From contig NZ_JAHLKR010000023.1 of NCBI RefSeq assembly GCF_021991875.1, forward strand, positions 1-47,821: DNA of 47,821 bases, written 5' to 3'. Below, piece by piece: positions 38,178 to 46,572 of this stretch. This DNA comes from Mycetohabitans sp. B8. GTDB taxonomy: Bacteria > Pseudomonadota > Gammaproteobacteria > Burkholderiales > Burkholderiaceae. Below the pieces are notes generated by a model, which worked only from the letters and a program-made list of their open reading frames with translations, was not told the origin of the DNA and made no database searches. Each line of letters opens with the position of its first letter. The first letter of the stretch is position 1. Made by a program: the position numbers and the translations under genes.

Positions 38178-38936
38178 ATGACCACGGCGAGCTTCCGTTT
38201 CCACGCTGAATTGAACGCGTTTCTGCCTGTGGGACTGCGTCAGCGGACATTCGCCGCATCGTACGCGCGCAATGCGTCGGTCAAGCACACGATCGAGGCG
38301 CTGGGCGTGCCTCATACCGAAGTGGGACGGCTTGTCATCAATGGCGAGGCGGCTGGCTTCGAGCGAGCGCTCGCCGACGGGGACAGCGTGGTAGTGTATC
38401 CGCCCAGCGAGCGCGCCCCGGTGCCGCTGCGCGGCACGCTGCCCGACCCGTTGCGGTTCCTCGCCGACGCCCACCTAGGCCGACTCACGCGTCTGCTGCG
38501 CATGGCGGGCTTTGACACGCTGTACGACAACCGCATCGACGATCGCGACGTCGAGCGAATCGCCGCGCAGGAACGACGCATTGTGCTCACGCGCGACCGC
38601 GAGTTGCTCAAGCGGCGCGGCATCGAGCATGGGTGCTATGTGCGCGCGCTCGATCCGCTCGAACAACTGCGTGAAGTCGCCGCGCGACTATCGCTGCACA
38701 CACGGGCACGGCCATTGCACCTCTGCCTGCACTGCAATGCGCCATTGCGCAGAGTCGATAAGGCTGCCGTGCTCGCGCGGGTTCCGCCCAGTGTGCGCGA
38801 GCGATGCGACCGGTTTTCAACCTGCGACGTATGCGGCAGGCTCTACTGGGAAGGCTCGCATTGGAAACGGATGAGCGAGCTGATGAACGAGGTGCTGGGC
38901 GCACGAGCCGCTACGGCGTCACGGGCCACACCGTAG
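38178..38936 (+). CDS. Mut7-C RNase domain protein with ubiquitin-like N-terminus
   Basis: A 252-residue protein. Residues 1-85 look like a ubiquitin/ThiS-like Mut7-C partner domain (FRFHAELNAFLP, LVINGEAAGFE, LADGDSVVVYPP). Residues 95-250 are the Mut7-C domain, a PIN-fold nuclease-like module (FLADAHLGRLTRLLRMAGFD, RRIVLTRDRELLKR). It ends with a zinc ribbon built from two Cys pairs (LCLHCN and CDVCG) and YWEGSHWKRM. Acidic residues of the PIN site appear kept. By family knowledge it probably cuts or binds RNA; the target is unknown. The ATG at 38178 begins MTTASFRFH. The last 26 bases overlap the end of the convergent transporter gene. Confidence 0.87.
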   Translation: MTTASFRFHAELNAFLPVGLRQRTFAASYARNASVKHTIEALGVPHTEVGRLVINGEAAGFERALADGDSVVVYPPSERAPVPLRGTLPDPLRFLADAHLGRLTRLLRMAGFDTLYDNRIDDRDVERIAAQERRIVLTRDRELLKRRGIEHGCYVRALDPLEQLREVAARLSLHTRARPLHLCLHCNAPLRRVDKAAVLARVPPSVRERCDRFSTCDVCGRLYWEGSHWKRMSELMNEVLGARAATASRATP

Positions 38937-40806
38937 TCGTGCCTGCCGCGATATCAACACGGCAGCACTGGCCTTCGCGCTCGTGCAACCCGCACGCTGT
39001 ACGCGCGTCAGCGTCCGATGGCGCACGGCAATGAAGCAGCGCGGCGCCCAGTCGCACCGCCACGCGCGTCTCGCCATGCGATTCATACACCCGTTCCACC
39101 ACTGCGGTGTGCCGGCCCTGCGCGCTCATCGAGACGCCGCGCGCATCGACGCGCCACATCAGCCGCGTACCGGCCGGCAGACCGCCGTCGCGCACGTCGA
39201 GCAACACGCCGCCGATATCCACCTTGCCGCCGGCCACCAACGTGCCCTCGCCAACGTTGTCGATACCTAGCAACTGCGCCACCTTCAGACTGGCCGGCCG
39301 CTCGAATAGCGCGCGCGTCGGCCCTTGCTGCAACACGCGTCCGCGGTCCAGCACGAGCATTTCGTCGGCTAGCAACGCCGCATCATCCGGATCGTGCGTG
39401 ACGAGGACCGTGATCGCATCGATCTCCCGCTGCAACGTGCGCAACATCTCGCGCAACATACGCCGGCGCGGGGTATCCAGCGCGGAGAACGGCTCGTCCA
39501 GCAAGATCACGCGCGCGTTGCGCGCCAATGCGCGCGCCAGCGCCACGCGCTGCCGCTGGCCAAGCGAAAGCTGTGCTGGCAGGCGCTGCGCCAGTGGCGC
39601 GATCCCCAAATGCAGGCTCCAGTAGCGCGCGGCACCCGGGTCGGCGTCGGCGGCGAACGTGAGCTGCCGCGCAACGCTCATATGCGGAAAAAGACCGTAG
39701 TCCTGTGGCACATAGGCCATGTGCCGCGACTGCGGCGCGCTGGCCGTCATCACTTCACCATCGACGATAACCGAGTGCGTTGCGCCATGCTGCAGACCGG
39801 CGATCATGCGCAGCGTAAGGGACTTGCCGGACCCGGACGCGCCGATGATCGCCAACCGCCGGCTGCGCGCGCGCCATTGAACATTGAGCACGAAATCGTC
39901 GAGCGTGCACGTGAGGTGAAACGCCAGCGTGCCGCCCGAGGAAGGACGTGGCACAGGCACGACTGCACGGGCGAGCGGGCGCAATGGGTCGAGCTCGTCG
40001 CCCGGGGCGGCAATGGCGACCGGGCGCGATGGCCGCAGACGGACGGTGACCGCCAGCGACAATGCCAGCGCGATGCCCAACGTCGGCGCGAGCAGCGGCA
40101 GCATCGCGGGCAGACCCACCGAGCCGAACACCACATACGTATACACCGGCAGCGAGTACGGATGGTAGGCTACCATCACCGTGGCGCCGAACTCGCCGAA
40201 TGCGCGAAGCCACGCGAGCACCATGCCGGCGCGGATGGACGGCCAGGCGATCGGCAGCCAGACGCGCAACAAGCGCGTGCGCGCGTCATGCCCCAGCGTG
40301 GCCGCGACGTCGTCCAGGACCGGATCGACAGAATCGAATGCCGAACGGGCAGCCACGATCAGAAACGGCGCAGCCACGAAAGTTTGCGCGAGCACGACGC
40401 CCGCGAACGAATCAGTCAACCCGCCACCAGCCAACGTGCCAAGCGGACTGTACGGACCGAGCAGAAACAGCAGGAGCACGCCGCTGGACAGCGGCGGCAA
40501 CGCCAAGGGCAATTGCGCGACAAAGCCGAGCACGCTTGCCCATCTGGAGCGTGAACGCGACAGTAGATAACCGAGCGGGATTCCGGTGAGCGCGATCAGC
40601 AGTGTGGCCAGCGTCGCGCTGCCCACCGACACGGCAGTTGCCTCGGCAAGCGCCCCGGGCTCGATCGCGCGCCAGTCGGCGTGCGTGAGCTGCGGCAGCA
40701 CGGCGATGAACGGCGCGCACAGATAAAGCGCCAGCAACGCCGCAAGCCACCCCAGGGGCGTGGCGCGCCGCCGCCTCGCGCCGCCACCGCCACGTTGCAG
40801 CGTCAT
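38911..40806 (-). CDS. Fused molybdate/tungstate-type ABC transporter permease and ATPase
   Basis: A single 631-residue polypeptide combining two transporter parts that are usually separate. Residues 20-260 form a ModB-like permease with five to six membrane segments and the EAA-type loop (DDVAATLGHDARTRLLRVWL, near 165-185). Residues 295-500 form a ModC-like ATPase: Walker A 322-329 (GASGSGKS), Q-loop near 368, signature LSLGQ at 413-417, Walker B ILLDEP at 434 and H-loop VTHD. The C-terminus from about 510 resembles a MOP/TOBE substrate-sensing domain. The start overlaps the stop of the binding protein gene by 4 bases (40803-40806), so the two are coupled. The stop overlaps the convergent Mut7-C gene by 26 bases. 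Confidence 0.88.
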   Translation of the reverse strand: MTLQRGGGGARRRRATPLGWLAALLALYLCAPFIAVLPQLTHADWRAIEPGALAEATAVSVGSATLATLLIALTGIPLGYLLSRSRSRWASVLGFVAQLPLALPPLSSGVLLLFLLGPYSPLGTLAGGGLTDSFAGVVLAQTFVAAPFLIVAARSAFDSVDPVLDDVAATLGHDARTRLLRVWLPIAWPSIRAGMVLAWLRAFGEFGATVMVAYHPYSLPVYTYVVFGSVGLPAMLPLLAPTLGIALALSLAVTVRLRPSRPVAIAAPGDELDPLRPLARAVVPVPRPSSGGTLAFHLTCTLDDFVLNVQWRARSRRLAIIGASGSGKSLTLRMIAGLQHGATHSVIVDGEVMTASAPQSRHMAYVPQDYGLFPHMSVARQLTFAADADPGAARYWSLHLGIAPLAQRLPAQLSLGQRQRVALARALARNARVILLDEPFSALDTPRRRMLREMLRTLQREIDAITVLVTHDPDDAALLADEMLVLDRGRVLQQGPTRALFERPASLKVAQLLGIDNVGEGTLVAGGKVDIGGVLLDVRDGGLPAGTRLMWRVDARGVSMSAQGRHTAVVERVYESHGETRVAVRLGAALLHCRAPSDADARTACGLHEREGQCCRVDIAAGTTTVWPVTP

Positions 40807-41747
40807 CGCGCCGCATCGAGCATGGCTTGCACGCGCGCAGGGACCTGTGTGCGCTCGCCGCCGACACTCGGCACGATCACGTCGATGCCGGCGTCACGCA
40901 GCAATGCACGCGCCTTCGGCCCGAGCAGAAACGTCACGAAGCGCATCGCGCCTTCCTTGTTTGGCGCGTCGTTCAAGATCGTGACTGTATAGCTGGCCTT
41001 GACCGCGAGTTCGTTCGGCAATTTCACCGTCGGGACATGCAACTGCGCCGTCTCGGTCGAATAAAAAAAGCCCACATCGAGCTGCCCCGACTGCAGGCGG
41101 CCCATCAGCGTTTCTTCCGGCAACACCTGCTTCGGATTGTCTGGTGTCCCGAGCATGCGCTGCACCAGATCCGGCTGCCGATACAGCGACGCGGCGCGGG
41201 TCACCGCCTCGAGCGTAAAAGCCCCCTTCGGATCGAGCTTCGGATCCGTGCGCCCAATCCGGATGCCCGGCTGCAGCAACACCTTGTCCCAGCGTTCAGT
41301 CTTCAGCGATGCCGCAAAGCGGCTGTTTGCGTTGTAACCGAGCAGCAGCGGCGACTCGCCAAAATTCACATACCAGCTAACCAAGTTGCCGTTCGCAGCA
41401 CCGTCCAGGCTTACATTGACCTTCGGCGTGGCGCTGATGAACACGTCACCACGCCGCAGCTTACCCTTCAACTCGTTGGCCAACTTGTTTGAGCCGGCGC
41501 CATAGCCAGAGAACGCCAACCCCGACGCCTTCTCGAACGCCGGCCCGATGGAGCGCTCCATCACCTGCACTAGCGACCCGGCGTACAATACCCGTACCGT
41601 GCCGGCTTCGCCAGCCAGCGCGACATCGGGCGCCGCCGCCACGGCCATCGCCGCCAGCACGAGCGCACTGTGCACGAACCACGACAGCGATAGGCACAGC
41701 GCACGGACACTCGTCGCGAAGCGTTCATGCAACATTGCGTTCCTCAT
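40803..41747 (-). CDS. Molybdate/tungstate-type periplasmic binding protein
   Basis: A 314-residue binding protein of the WtpA/ModA superfamily. A signal peptide (LCLSLSWFVHSALVLAAMAV, cleavage near ALA) precedes the mature start TVRVLYAGSLVQVME, whose LYAGSL motif is typical of WtpA-like oxyanion-binding proteins. Later markers are GDVFISATPKVN and LLGYNANSRF, and RTDPKLDPKGAFTLEA lies near the ligand site. The ATG at 41745-41747 is preferred over a TTG at 41763-41765. It is the first gene of a two-gene operon with the fused permease-ATPase. Molybdate or tungstate is the likely ligand from family and operon context. Confidence 0.85.
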   Translation of the reverse strand: MRNAMLHERFATSVRALCLSLSWFVHSALVLAAMAVAAAPDVALAGEAGTVRVLYAGSLVQVMERSIGPAFEKASGLAFSGYGAGSNKLANELKGKLRRGDVFISATPKVNVSLDGAANGNLVSWYVNFGESPLLLGYNANSRFAASLKTERWDKVLLQPGIRIGRTDPKLDPKGAFTLEAVTRAASLYRQPDLVQRMLGTPDNPKQVLPEETLMGRLQSGQLDVGFFYSTETAQLHVPTVKLPNELAVKASYTVTILNDAPNKEGAMRFVTFLLGPKARALLRDAGIDVIVPSVGGERTQVPARVQAMLDAAR

Positions 41748-41750
41748 CTT

Positions 41751-41774
41751 CGTTATATTGGGCAATATATTACG
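41751..41774. promoter_or_regulatory. ModE-like box upstream of the molybdate/tungstate operon
   Basis: CGTTATATT-GGGC-AATATATTACG lies just upstream of the binding protein start. It contains a perfect TATATTG-GG-CAATATA inverted repeat and resembles the CGnTATAT...ATATAnCG pattern of ModE sites, with two extra bases in the right half. This supports control by molybdate. Confidence 0.45.
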
Positions 41775-42450
41775 TTATCGGCTGCGTTGAATTTTGCACG
41801 CTGCTCCCTGCAGCAACATTGTTATCCCACGCCCCTGCCCGGTCAGCCAGACTGCACGTGGTGCCGCACTCAAACCGTCAAGGCATGCGAACGAATCGCG
41901 CGCTTGTACTGATCAACGGGGCAAGCTGCCGCGTGCTGCTTCGCGTGGGAACGTTGCGCCTTGGGGGCTGAACCCGCGCGCGCTCCGCCGCGCGCCGCGC
42001 CGACCGTCGACAGCGCTGGCTCAAAGACCTAATCGCCGGCTGCACCGTCGCCCGTCGCCGGCCTGCTGCCGCCCCGCTGACGGCACGAGGATCGTGCCGC
42101 GTGCTTCGTCGATACAGACTTCGGCCCACACCGCCGAATGCTTACCCATGACATCGCTGTGCTGCCATGATTATTCACGGGCCGACGCTCCAAATCTGCT
42201 CCACTCGATAGTGGAATTTTTCGGTACGATACTGAATCCCAGCGTGTACTCGAATCTACCGAAATTTGTGCGCGGCCCCAAATATTCGGCAACTGTTTGA
42301 TTTAAAGAACTTGGATAAATTGCTGAAAAGCTCTTCGGAATCGAGAACTTGGATCAGATGGGCCTAGGCGGATCGAAACCTCATTCGCAATGCGAAGCTC
42401 GAGAGTTCAATCATCCTCCGCTCCACCAAGAATTTACTTTAAATTAATGC
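41775..42450. other. Long stretch without a recognisable gene
   Basis: No known family is visible on either strand. Open frames are short or have unlikely composition. A tRNA-3'-end-like string is near 42408-42428 and is listed separately. The stretch 42215-42460 is AT-richer than the average and may be foreign or decayed. Confidence 0.45.
42408..42428 (+). other. tRNA 3'-end-like fragment
   Basis: GTTCAATC followed by CCTCCGCTCCACCA looks like the T-loop, acceptor strand and CCA tail of a tRNA. No matching 5' half with an acceptor strand and anticodon arm can be folded upstream, and the T-stem does not pair. It could be the residue of an integration site in a tRNA gene or chance. Confidence 0.2.
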
Positions 42451-42920
42451 TTAGGCTGATTTTCTTTCTGCGTTGCTTCTGTCGTCGTTTGGCTCGACAC
42501 CCCACAGGGTGACAGACAGTTGCCTGCCCGGCGGAAAGAATGGCATGCGCTCCGATACAAGATCAACAGTTACGACAGGGCGTGACCACTCGCGACCGTT
42601 ATCCTTCGTCCTCTGATGTGCGGTCTTCGTCAGCGATGCGATTCTTCTGTCGAAGCAATGCCAGCACCTTTTCATGATCATCGTAGAAGTCGTGCAACAA
42701 GTATGCCGCGTATTCCTTGGTTACCTTCACTTCCGGCGGCGTAACTTGTCGCCATTCTTCGAGCAGCATGTAGTTTGCACAAAGTTACGAATTTCGTCTT
42801 GGGCGCGTTTGCGTCGTGACGTAGTGATCACGTCGTCTGCGGCAGCCAAATCAATTGACTGTTTGAGTGCTATACCTTTCTTGGGTTTTTATCCGTTGGT
42901 GCGAAGCGTCTTGTCCAGCA
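42451..42920 (-). other. Two or three overlapping short open frames, unrecognised
   Basis: Minus-strand frames read ADDVITTSRRKRAQDEIRNF to a stop near 42735, then VKVTKEYAAYLLHDFYDDHE followed by KVLALLRQKNR, overlapping it by GTGA. A third frame (42451-42681) holds REWSRPVVTVDLVSERMPFF. The overlaps resemble a compact gene pair, but each is below 80 residues and I recognise none. They could be parts of one or two broken genes. Confidence 0.3.
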
Positions 42921-43305
42921 CGGACTAAAACAAGGCAGCCGCCCGTTAGCATCAGGCTTGCGCGCACTCTTTTCTAGTATTTATTTAGGTTTCCTTCTGG
43001 GATCGCTTCAGGCAATACTTGGCGAACTCACCGAACTGGGGTCGAGCTTGTGTGCCGCCTTTTGTGGTTTATGGCAATGGGCAGAGAAACGCGAGCCGGA
43101 ATTGCGCGTTGAGCGAAAAACTAGAGGGTTCAGCGTGACGTACGGAACAACAAGACTGGACACGGCACGCAATTAAAAGCCGCATGACGACGGCCATAAA
43201 GAAGCACCTCGGGGTAACGCCACGGCAGCACAGGTAGTCCGCTCCAGCACCGCTTAGGCGGACGTCGTAGTCAACGGAGCAGCCGCGTAGATACGAGGCG
43301 GCTAC
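42921..43305. other. Intergenic stretch with no recognised gene
   Basis: A plus-strand frame at 42958-43176 has a hydrophobic start (FSSIYLGFLLGSLQAILGEL) but no known family or clear ribosome site. Towards 43283-43309 there is an inverted repeat CCGCGTAG...CTACGCGG. Confidence 0.35.
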
Positions 43306-43338
43306 GCGGGACGGGGGCGCGCGACCCGGCCGTCCCGC
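43306..43338 (-). terminator. Hairpin downstream of the DUF6496 gene
   Basis: GCGGGACGG (43306-43314) pairs perfectly with CCGTCCCGC (43330-43338), with an additional GGG/CCC inside. It lies 12 bases beyond the stop of the minus-strand gene. No T-tract follows on that strand, so termination would be weak or Rho-assisted. Confidence 0.45.
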
Positions 43339-43349
43339 GCCCGTTCCTC

Positions 43350-43868
43350 TTAGTGGTATGCGCGTGCGGCGCGCGTGTGGGCAGCCTTTTTGGCGGCAGC
43401 AGAGCGGCCGGCCGCGCCCTTCGTCTTGGCTGCACGCTTGGCCGCAGCGGAGCGGCTGGCGGCTGGCCGTTTAGCCGCGGCGGATCTGGCCTGCTTTGAC
43501 ATCGACTCGCGTGTGGCACCGTCCGAATGCTCGCGCCGCAGTACAGAGGTCGTCGTGCGCGAGCGCTTGGCTCGGCTCTCGTTGCTCGCGGAACCCGTCG
43601 TCTTGTGCTGACCCGCCGCGCTGTCTTTGGCCGTTTTTTTGCGGGTTGACTCGCTGACGGTGCCTTTCTTCGGCGGCTTCAGCTCAACGCCCGCCCGCCG
43701 CGCCTTTGACAGCCCGATGGCCACGGCTTGCTTAGCCGAGCGCACACCATGCTTGCCGGCCCGAACATGTTCGATCTCTTCCTTGACGAATTCGCCGGCC
43801 TGCGTGCTAGCCGATTTACCCGCACGCTTGTCGGCCCGCGCTCGAGCCATAGTCTTTCTTTCTGGCAT
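43350..43868 (-). CDS. DUF6496 family basic protein with Ala/Lys-rich tail
   Basis: A 172-residue, very basic protein. The N-terminal 70 residues (ERKTMARARADKRAGKSAST, VKEEIEHVRAGKHG, AKQAVAIGLSKARRAGV) match the DUF6496 family of stress-type small proteins. The C-terminal half is a lysine/alanine repeat region (SAAAKRAAKTKGAAGRSAAA) like the tails of bacterial histone-H1-like proteins, so DNA binding is a reasonable guess. AAGGAGG (complement of 43875-43881) sits right before the ATG at 43866-43868. The gene is intact and divergent from the hemerythrin gene. Confidence 0.75.
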   Translation of the reverse strand: MPERKTMARARADKRAGKSASTQAGEFVKEEIEHVRAGKHGVRSAKQAVAIGLSKARRAGVELKPPKKGTVSESTRKKTAKDSAAGQHKTTGSASNESRAKRSRTTTSVLRREHSDGATRESMSKQARSAAAKRPAASRSAAAKRAAKTKGAAGRSAAAKKAAHTRAARAYH

Positions 43869-43881
43869 GACAATCCTCCTT

Positions 43882-44347
43882 GAAAGAGACGCTGTATGCC
43901 CGGAACCAGCAACCCTCGTGCCAGCACATGACCACGGCACGCGCTGGTCCTGGGCTCGCATCGGTCGAATCGCTTGGGTTATCGATAGGTCGCGCGGCGC
44001 CCGTCCTTCGCGTCTCGAGTCGGCCCTGGTGCAACCTGATTGCCCCCGTCGAGCGCGTAACGGTCAGCATTTGGGCGATCTCGGCGACGTCAGTTTGTCC
44101 CGAAAGCCGGGCATCGGCTTCCGGACGCGAACCGCCTTTGATGATCAGGCATGCGATCTATAAAACATCGTTACTCGCGAGCATAAGGCGAGCGCGCGGT
44201 ATGGGCTGCCAGCGCCTAACTCGCCGTCCGCGTGCGGGGCTGACTTCGGGCGGGAACAATGCTCATGCCGTGCCATGCGGCGGCTCGGCGACACGGGGCC
44301 GGGCGCGTCGTTTGCTAAACGCAGTAGACCTTCCCACAGGAGCGAAC
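43882..44347. other. Divergent intergenic region between DUF6496 and hemerythrin genes
   Basis: About 465 bases that must carry the promoters of both flanking genes. I see no convincing gene. AGGAG at 44337-44341 is the ribosome site of the hemerythrin gene. Weak similarity to a helix-turn-helix on the minus strand (about 44050-44160, AEIAQMLTVTRSTG) is too short to call. Confidence 0.4.
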
Positions 44348-44902
44348 ATGACTACTACTGCGACACACCAAAAATCCACGCAATCTTCGACAATACCATC
44401 TCATGATGTCGGCACTACGCATGCAGCCGAGCAGGACGCGATTGCACTGTTGGAGGCGGACCATCGCGCGGTCCAGCGGCTATTCGATACGTTCGACAAG
44501 ACGCCCGATGACGATCCCGACGCCAAGGCAACGCTAGTTACGCGCGCGTGCGACGAATTGGCCATGCATACCATCATCGAGGAAGAAATTTTGTATCCAG
44601 CGGCGCATCGTGCGCTGTCGGGGCAGCCGCAAAAGGAAGTCGACCAAGCCTATGTCGAGCATTTTCTCGTTAAGACTTTGATGGAGAAACTACGGGGCTC
44701 CCGGCCAGGGGACGATGGTTTCGATGCTGCGTTCAAGGTATTGTCGGAAAACGTCCAGCATCATGTCAGCGAGGAAGAGTCGGTACTGTTCCCCGCGCTG
44801 CGCAAGGCAGGCGTGGACCTGGCTGAGCTTGGCGCGCGTATTGCACAGCGCAAGGCGCAGTTGCAGAAGAAAGTGTCCAAGGACGTCGGCGACCGCACTT
44901 GA
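44348..44902 (+). CDS. Hemerythrin HHE domain protein
   Basis: A 184-residue cytoplasmic protein with a hemerythrin-like HHE cation-binding fold. The likely iron ligands are His39 (EADHRAVQ), His74 and Glu78 (MHTIIEEE), His105 (EHFLVKT), and His139 and Glu143 (HHVSEEESVLFPAL). The first 25 residues are Thr/Ser-rich and probably disordered. AGGAG lies 7 bases before the ATG. Such proteins bind oxygen, nitric oxide or iron; a stress role would fit the neighbouring DUF6496 and YghA-like genes. Two hairpins (44931-44954 and 44990-45006) follow. Confidence 0.85.
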   Translation: MTTTATHQKSTQSSTIPSHDVGTTHAAEQDAIALLEADHRAVQRLFDTFDKTPDDDPDAKATLVTRACDELAMHTIIEEEILYPAAHRALSGQPQKEVDQAYVEHFLVKTLMEKLRGSRPGDDGFDAAFKVLSENVQHHVSEEESVLFPALRKAGVDLAELGARIAQRKAQLQKKVSKDVGDRT

Positions 44903-44930
44903 TGCGCGAACGACTCGTGGCGCGCTGTGC

Positions 44931-44954
44931 CAGCCTGCTTGGCGAGGCAGGCTG
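44931..44954 (+). terminator. Stem-loop after the hemerythrin gene
   Basis: CAGCCTGC (44931-44938) and GCAGGCTG (44947-44954) form a perfect 8-bp stem 28 bases after the stop. A second stem GCGCCC/GGGCGC follows near 44990-45006. Neither has a T-tract. Confidence 0.4.
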
Positions 44955-45189
44955 ACATCACCGGGGGCGCACTGTCGTATCGTGAGAGATCGCGCCCGCA
45001 GCGGGCGCGTCTGTAATCTGACTGCGCGCTACAGACGGATCGACGTCGGGGCGAGTGGCGCGCAGGCCCGCTACACGTCAACCAAGTCAGTTCAGATTAG
45101 CTCCGGGACATGCCGGCGGCGCGGGAAACTCGCCAGCGGGCATGATCGTCATATTGCGCAGTCCTATTTGGCGCTCCATCATAACCGCA

Positions 45190-45605
45190 AGCTTAGACAT
45201 GCGATCGAGGTACGTCACGAGCGCTTTGTGAATCCGCCGTTCATTCACCTGCTGCGCCGCTATCATGCCGCCCCGGTCGTGGGATTCCACCGAACATTGG
45301 CCCTATATCGAGGATGTCACGGCCGACTTCGTTTATCTGCGCCTGTACAGCACCGAGAACAAGTACGCCGGCGCCGCATATAGCGACCCGGCGCTGCAAC
45401 GCTGGACGCGCCGCATAGCGTGCTGGGCGCAAGGCGGATTGCCTGACGATGCGATGCTGCCCGTGTCGGACAACACCCATCATGCGCCGCCGCGTATTGT
45501 GCTATTTTGAATACCAAGACACAAGCGCCGTTCGATGCCTAGCGTTTGAACGAGATTCTGGCGCAGGCGAGCTCTTCCGCGGCGGCGGGCGAGACAACCC
45601 GATGA
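45190..45605 (+). pseudogene. DUF72 domain protein, decayed 3' part
   Basis: The first frame reads KLRHAIEVRHERFVNPPFIH and LLRRYHAAPVVG. After a frame change near 45285 it continues EHWPYIEDVTADFVYLRLYS to ALQRWTRRI. After another change near 45510, KTQAPFDA is followed by a TAG and RLNEILAQASSS, ending with a stop at 45603-45605. This is the C-terminal half of a DUF72 TIM-barrel protein with at least two frameshifts and one internal stop. The N-terminal half is not recognisable upstream. Confidence 0.75.
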
Positions 45606-45705
45606 GCGGTGGCGGCCGCAGCCGGCTTTGCATCCGCTCGGCCGCCCGTTTGCCGCCCGACACCCCTGCGCCGGCACGGGTGAGGCCGGCCTGCATGACT
45701 CGCGC

Positions 45706-46572
45706 CTACAGCATCGGTGCGCCGCCCGTTACCGCGATCGTCGCCCCTGAAACATAGCTCGATTCGTCGGATGCGAGCATCACATACGCGGGGGCTACTT
45801 CGGCCGGCTGTCCGGGCCGTTTCATCGGCACCTGCGCGCCGAATTGCTTGACCTTCTCCGCCGGCATCGTTGCGGGGATCAATGGGGTCCAAATGGGCCC
45901 AGGCGCCACGCAGTTTGCTCGAATGCCTTTTTGCGCAAGCAATTGCGCCAATCCCGCCGTGAAATTCTGGATCGCCCCCTTGGTGGCGGCATACGCCAGC
46001 AAGGTCGGATTCGGATGATCGGCATTGATTGATGTGGTGTTGATGATGGAGCCGCCCGCCTTCATATGATGCAGCGCGGACCGGGTGATCCTGAACATTG
46101 CTCCAATGTTCGTATCGAACGTGTTGTCCCACTCGTCGTCTGAAATCTCGTCCAGCGACTCATGCGTCATTTGAAACGCCGCATTGTTGACCACGACATC
46201 GATTTTGCCAAATACATCAGCGGCTTGCTGGACAATCCGCGCGCAGTGTTCGCGCTGCGCCACATCGCCGCGCACAAGCACGGCACGTCGCCCCGCCTGT
46301 TCGACCCAGCGCGCTGTCTCGCGCGCATCATCATCCTCGTCGAGATAGGCGATTAACACGTCAGCGCCTTCCCTAGCAAATGCGATGGCTACCGCGCGTC
46401 CGATTCCGCTATCGCCTCCGGTAATAATCGACGCTTTGCCGGCAAGGCGGCCCGAACCTTGGTATGAGTGCTCGCCATGGTCGGGTTGCGGTTGCATGCC
46501 GCCAGTGTGGCCCGGCACCGTGGCTTGCTGCTGGTGTGGCAATGGGGGTTCTGGACGTTGGTTTTCAGTCAT
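45706..46572 (-). CDS. SDR family oxidoreductase, YghA/general stress protein 39 type
   Basis: A 288-residue SDR. The first 45 residues are a Pro/Gln/His-rich extension ending HGEHSYQGSGRLAGK, typical of the YghA/YhdG branch. Then come the NAD(P) motif GGDSGIGRA, NNAAFQM and the catalytic region TTSINADHP...YAATKGA, with Tyr-x3-Lys intact. The C-terminus is VAPGPIWTPLIPATMP and GATIAVTGGAPML. AGGAG lies 9 bases before the ATG at 46570-46572. Members of this branch are linked to general stress and carbonyl reduction; the substrate is unknown. The gene looks intact. Confidence 0.87.
   Translation of the reverse strand: MTENQRPEPPLPHQQQATVPGHTGGMQPQPDHGEHSYQGSGRLAGKASIITGGDSGIGRAVAIAFAREGADVLIAYLDEDDDARETARWVEQAGRRAVLVRGDVAQREHCARIVQQAADVFGKIDVVVNNAAFQMTHESLDEISDDEWDNTFDTNIGAMFRITRSALHHMKAGGSIINTTSINADHPNPTLLAYAATKGAIQNFTAGLAQLLAQKGIRANCVAPGPIWTPLIPATMPAEKVKQFGAQVPMKRPGQPAEVAPAYVMLASDESSYVSGATIAVTGGAPML

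Noticed and set aside
39394-40554. Long plus-strand frame of 386 codons
   Set aside because: It lies antisense to the fused transporter gene, is Arg/Gln/His-rich with no family, and is a shadow of GC-rich codon use.
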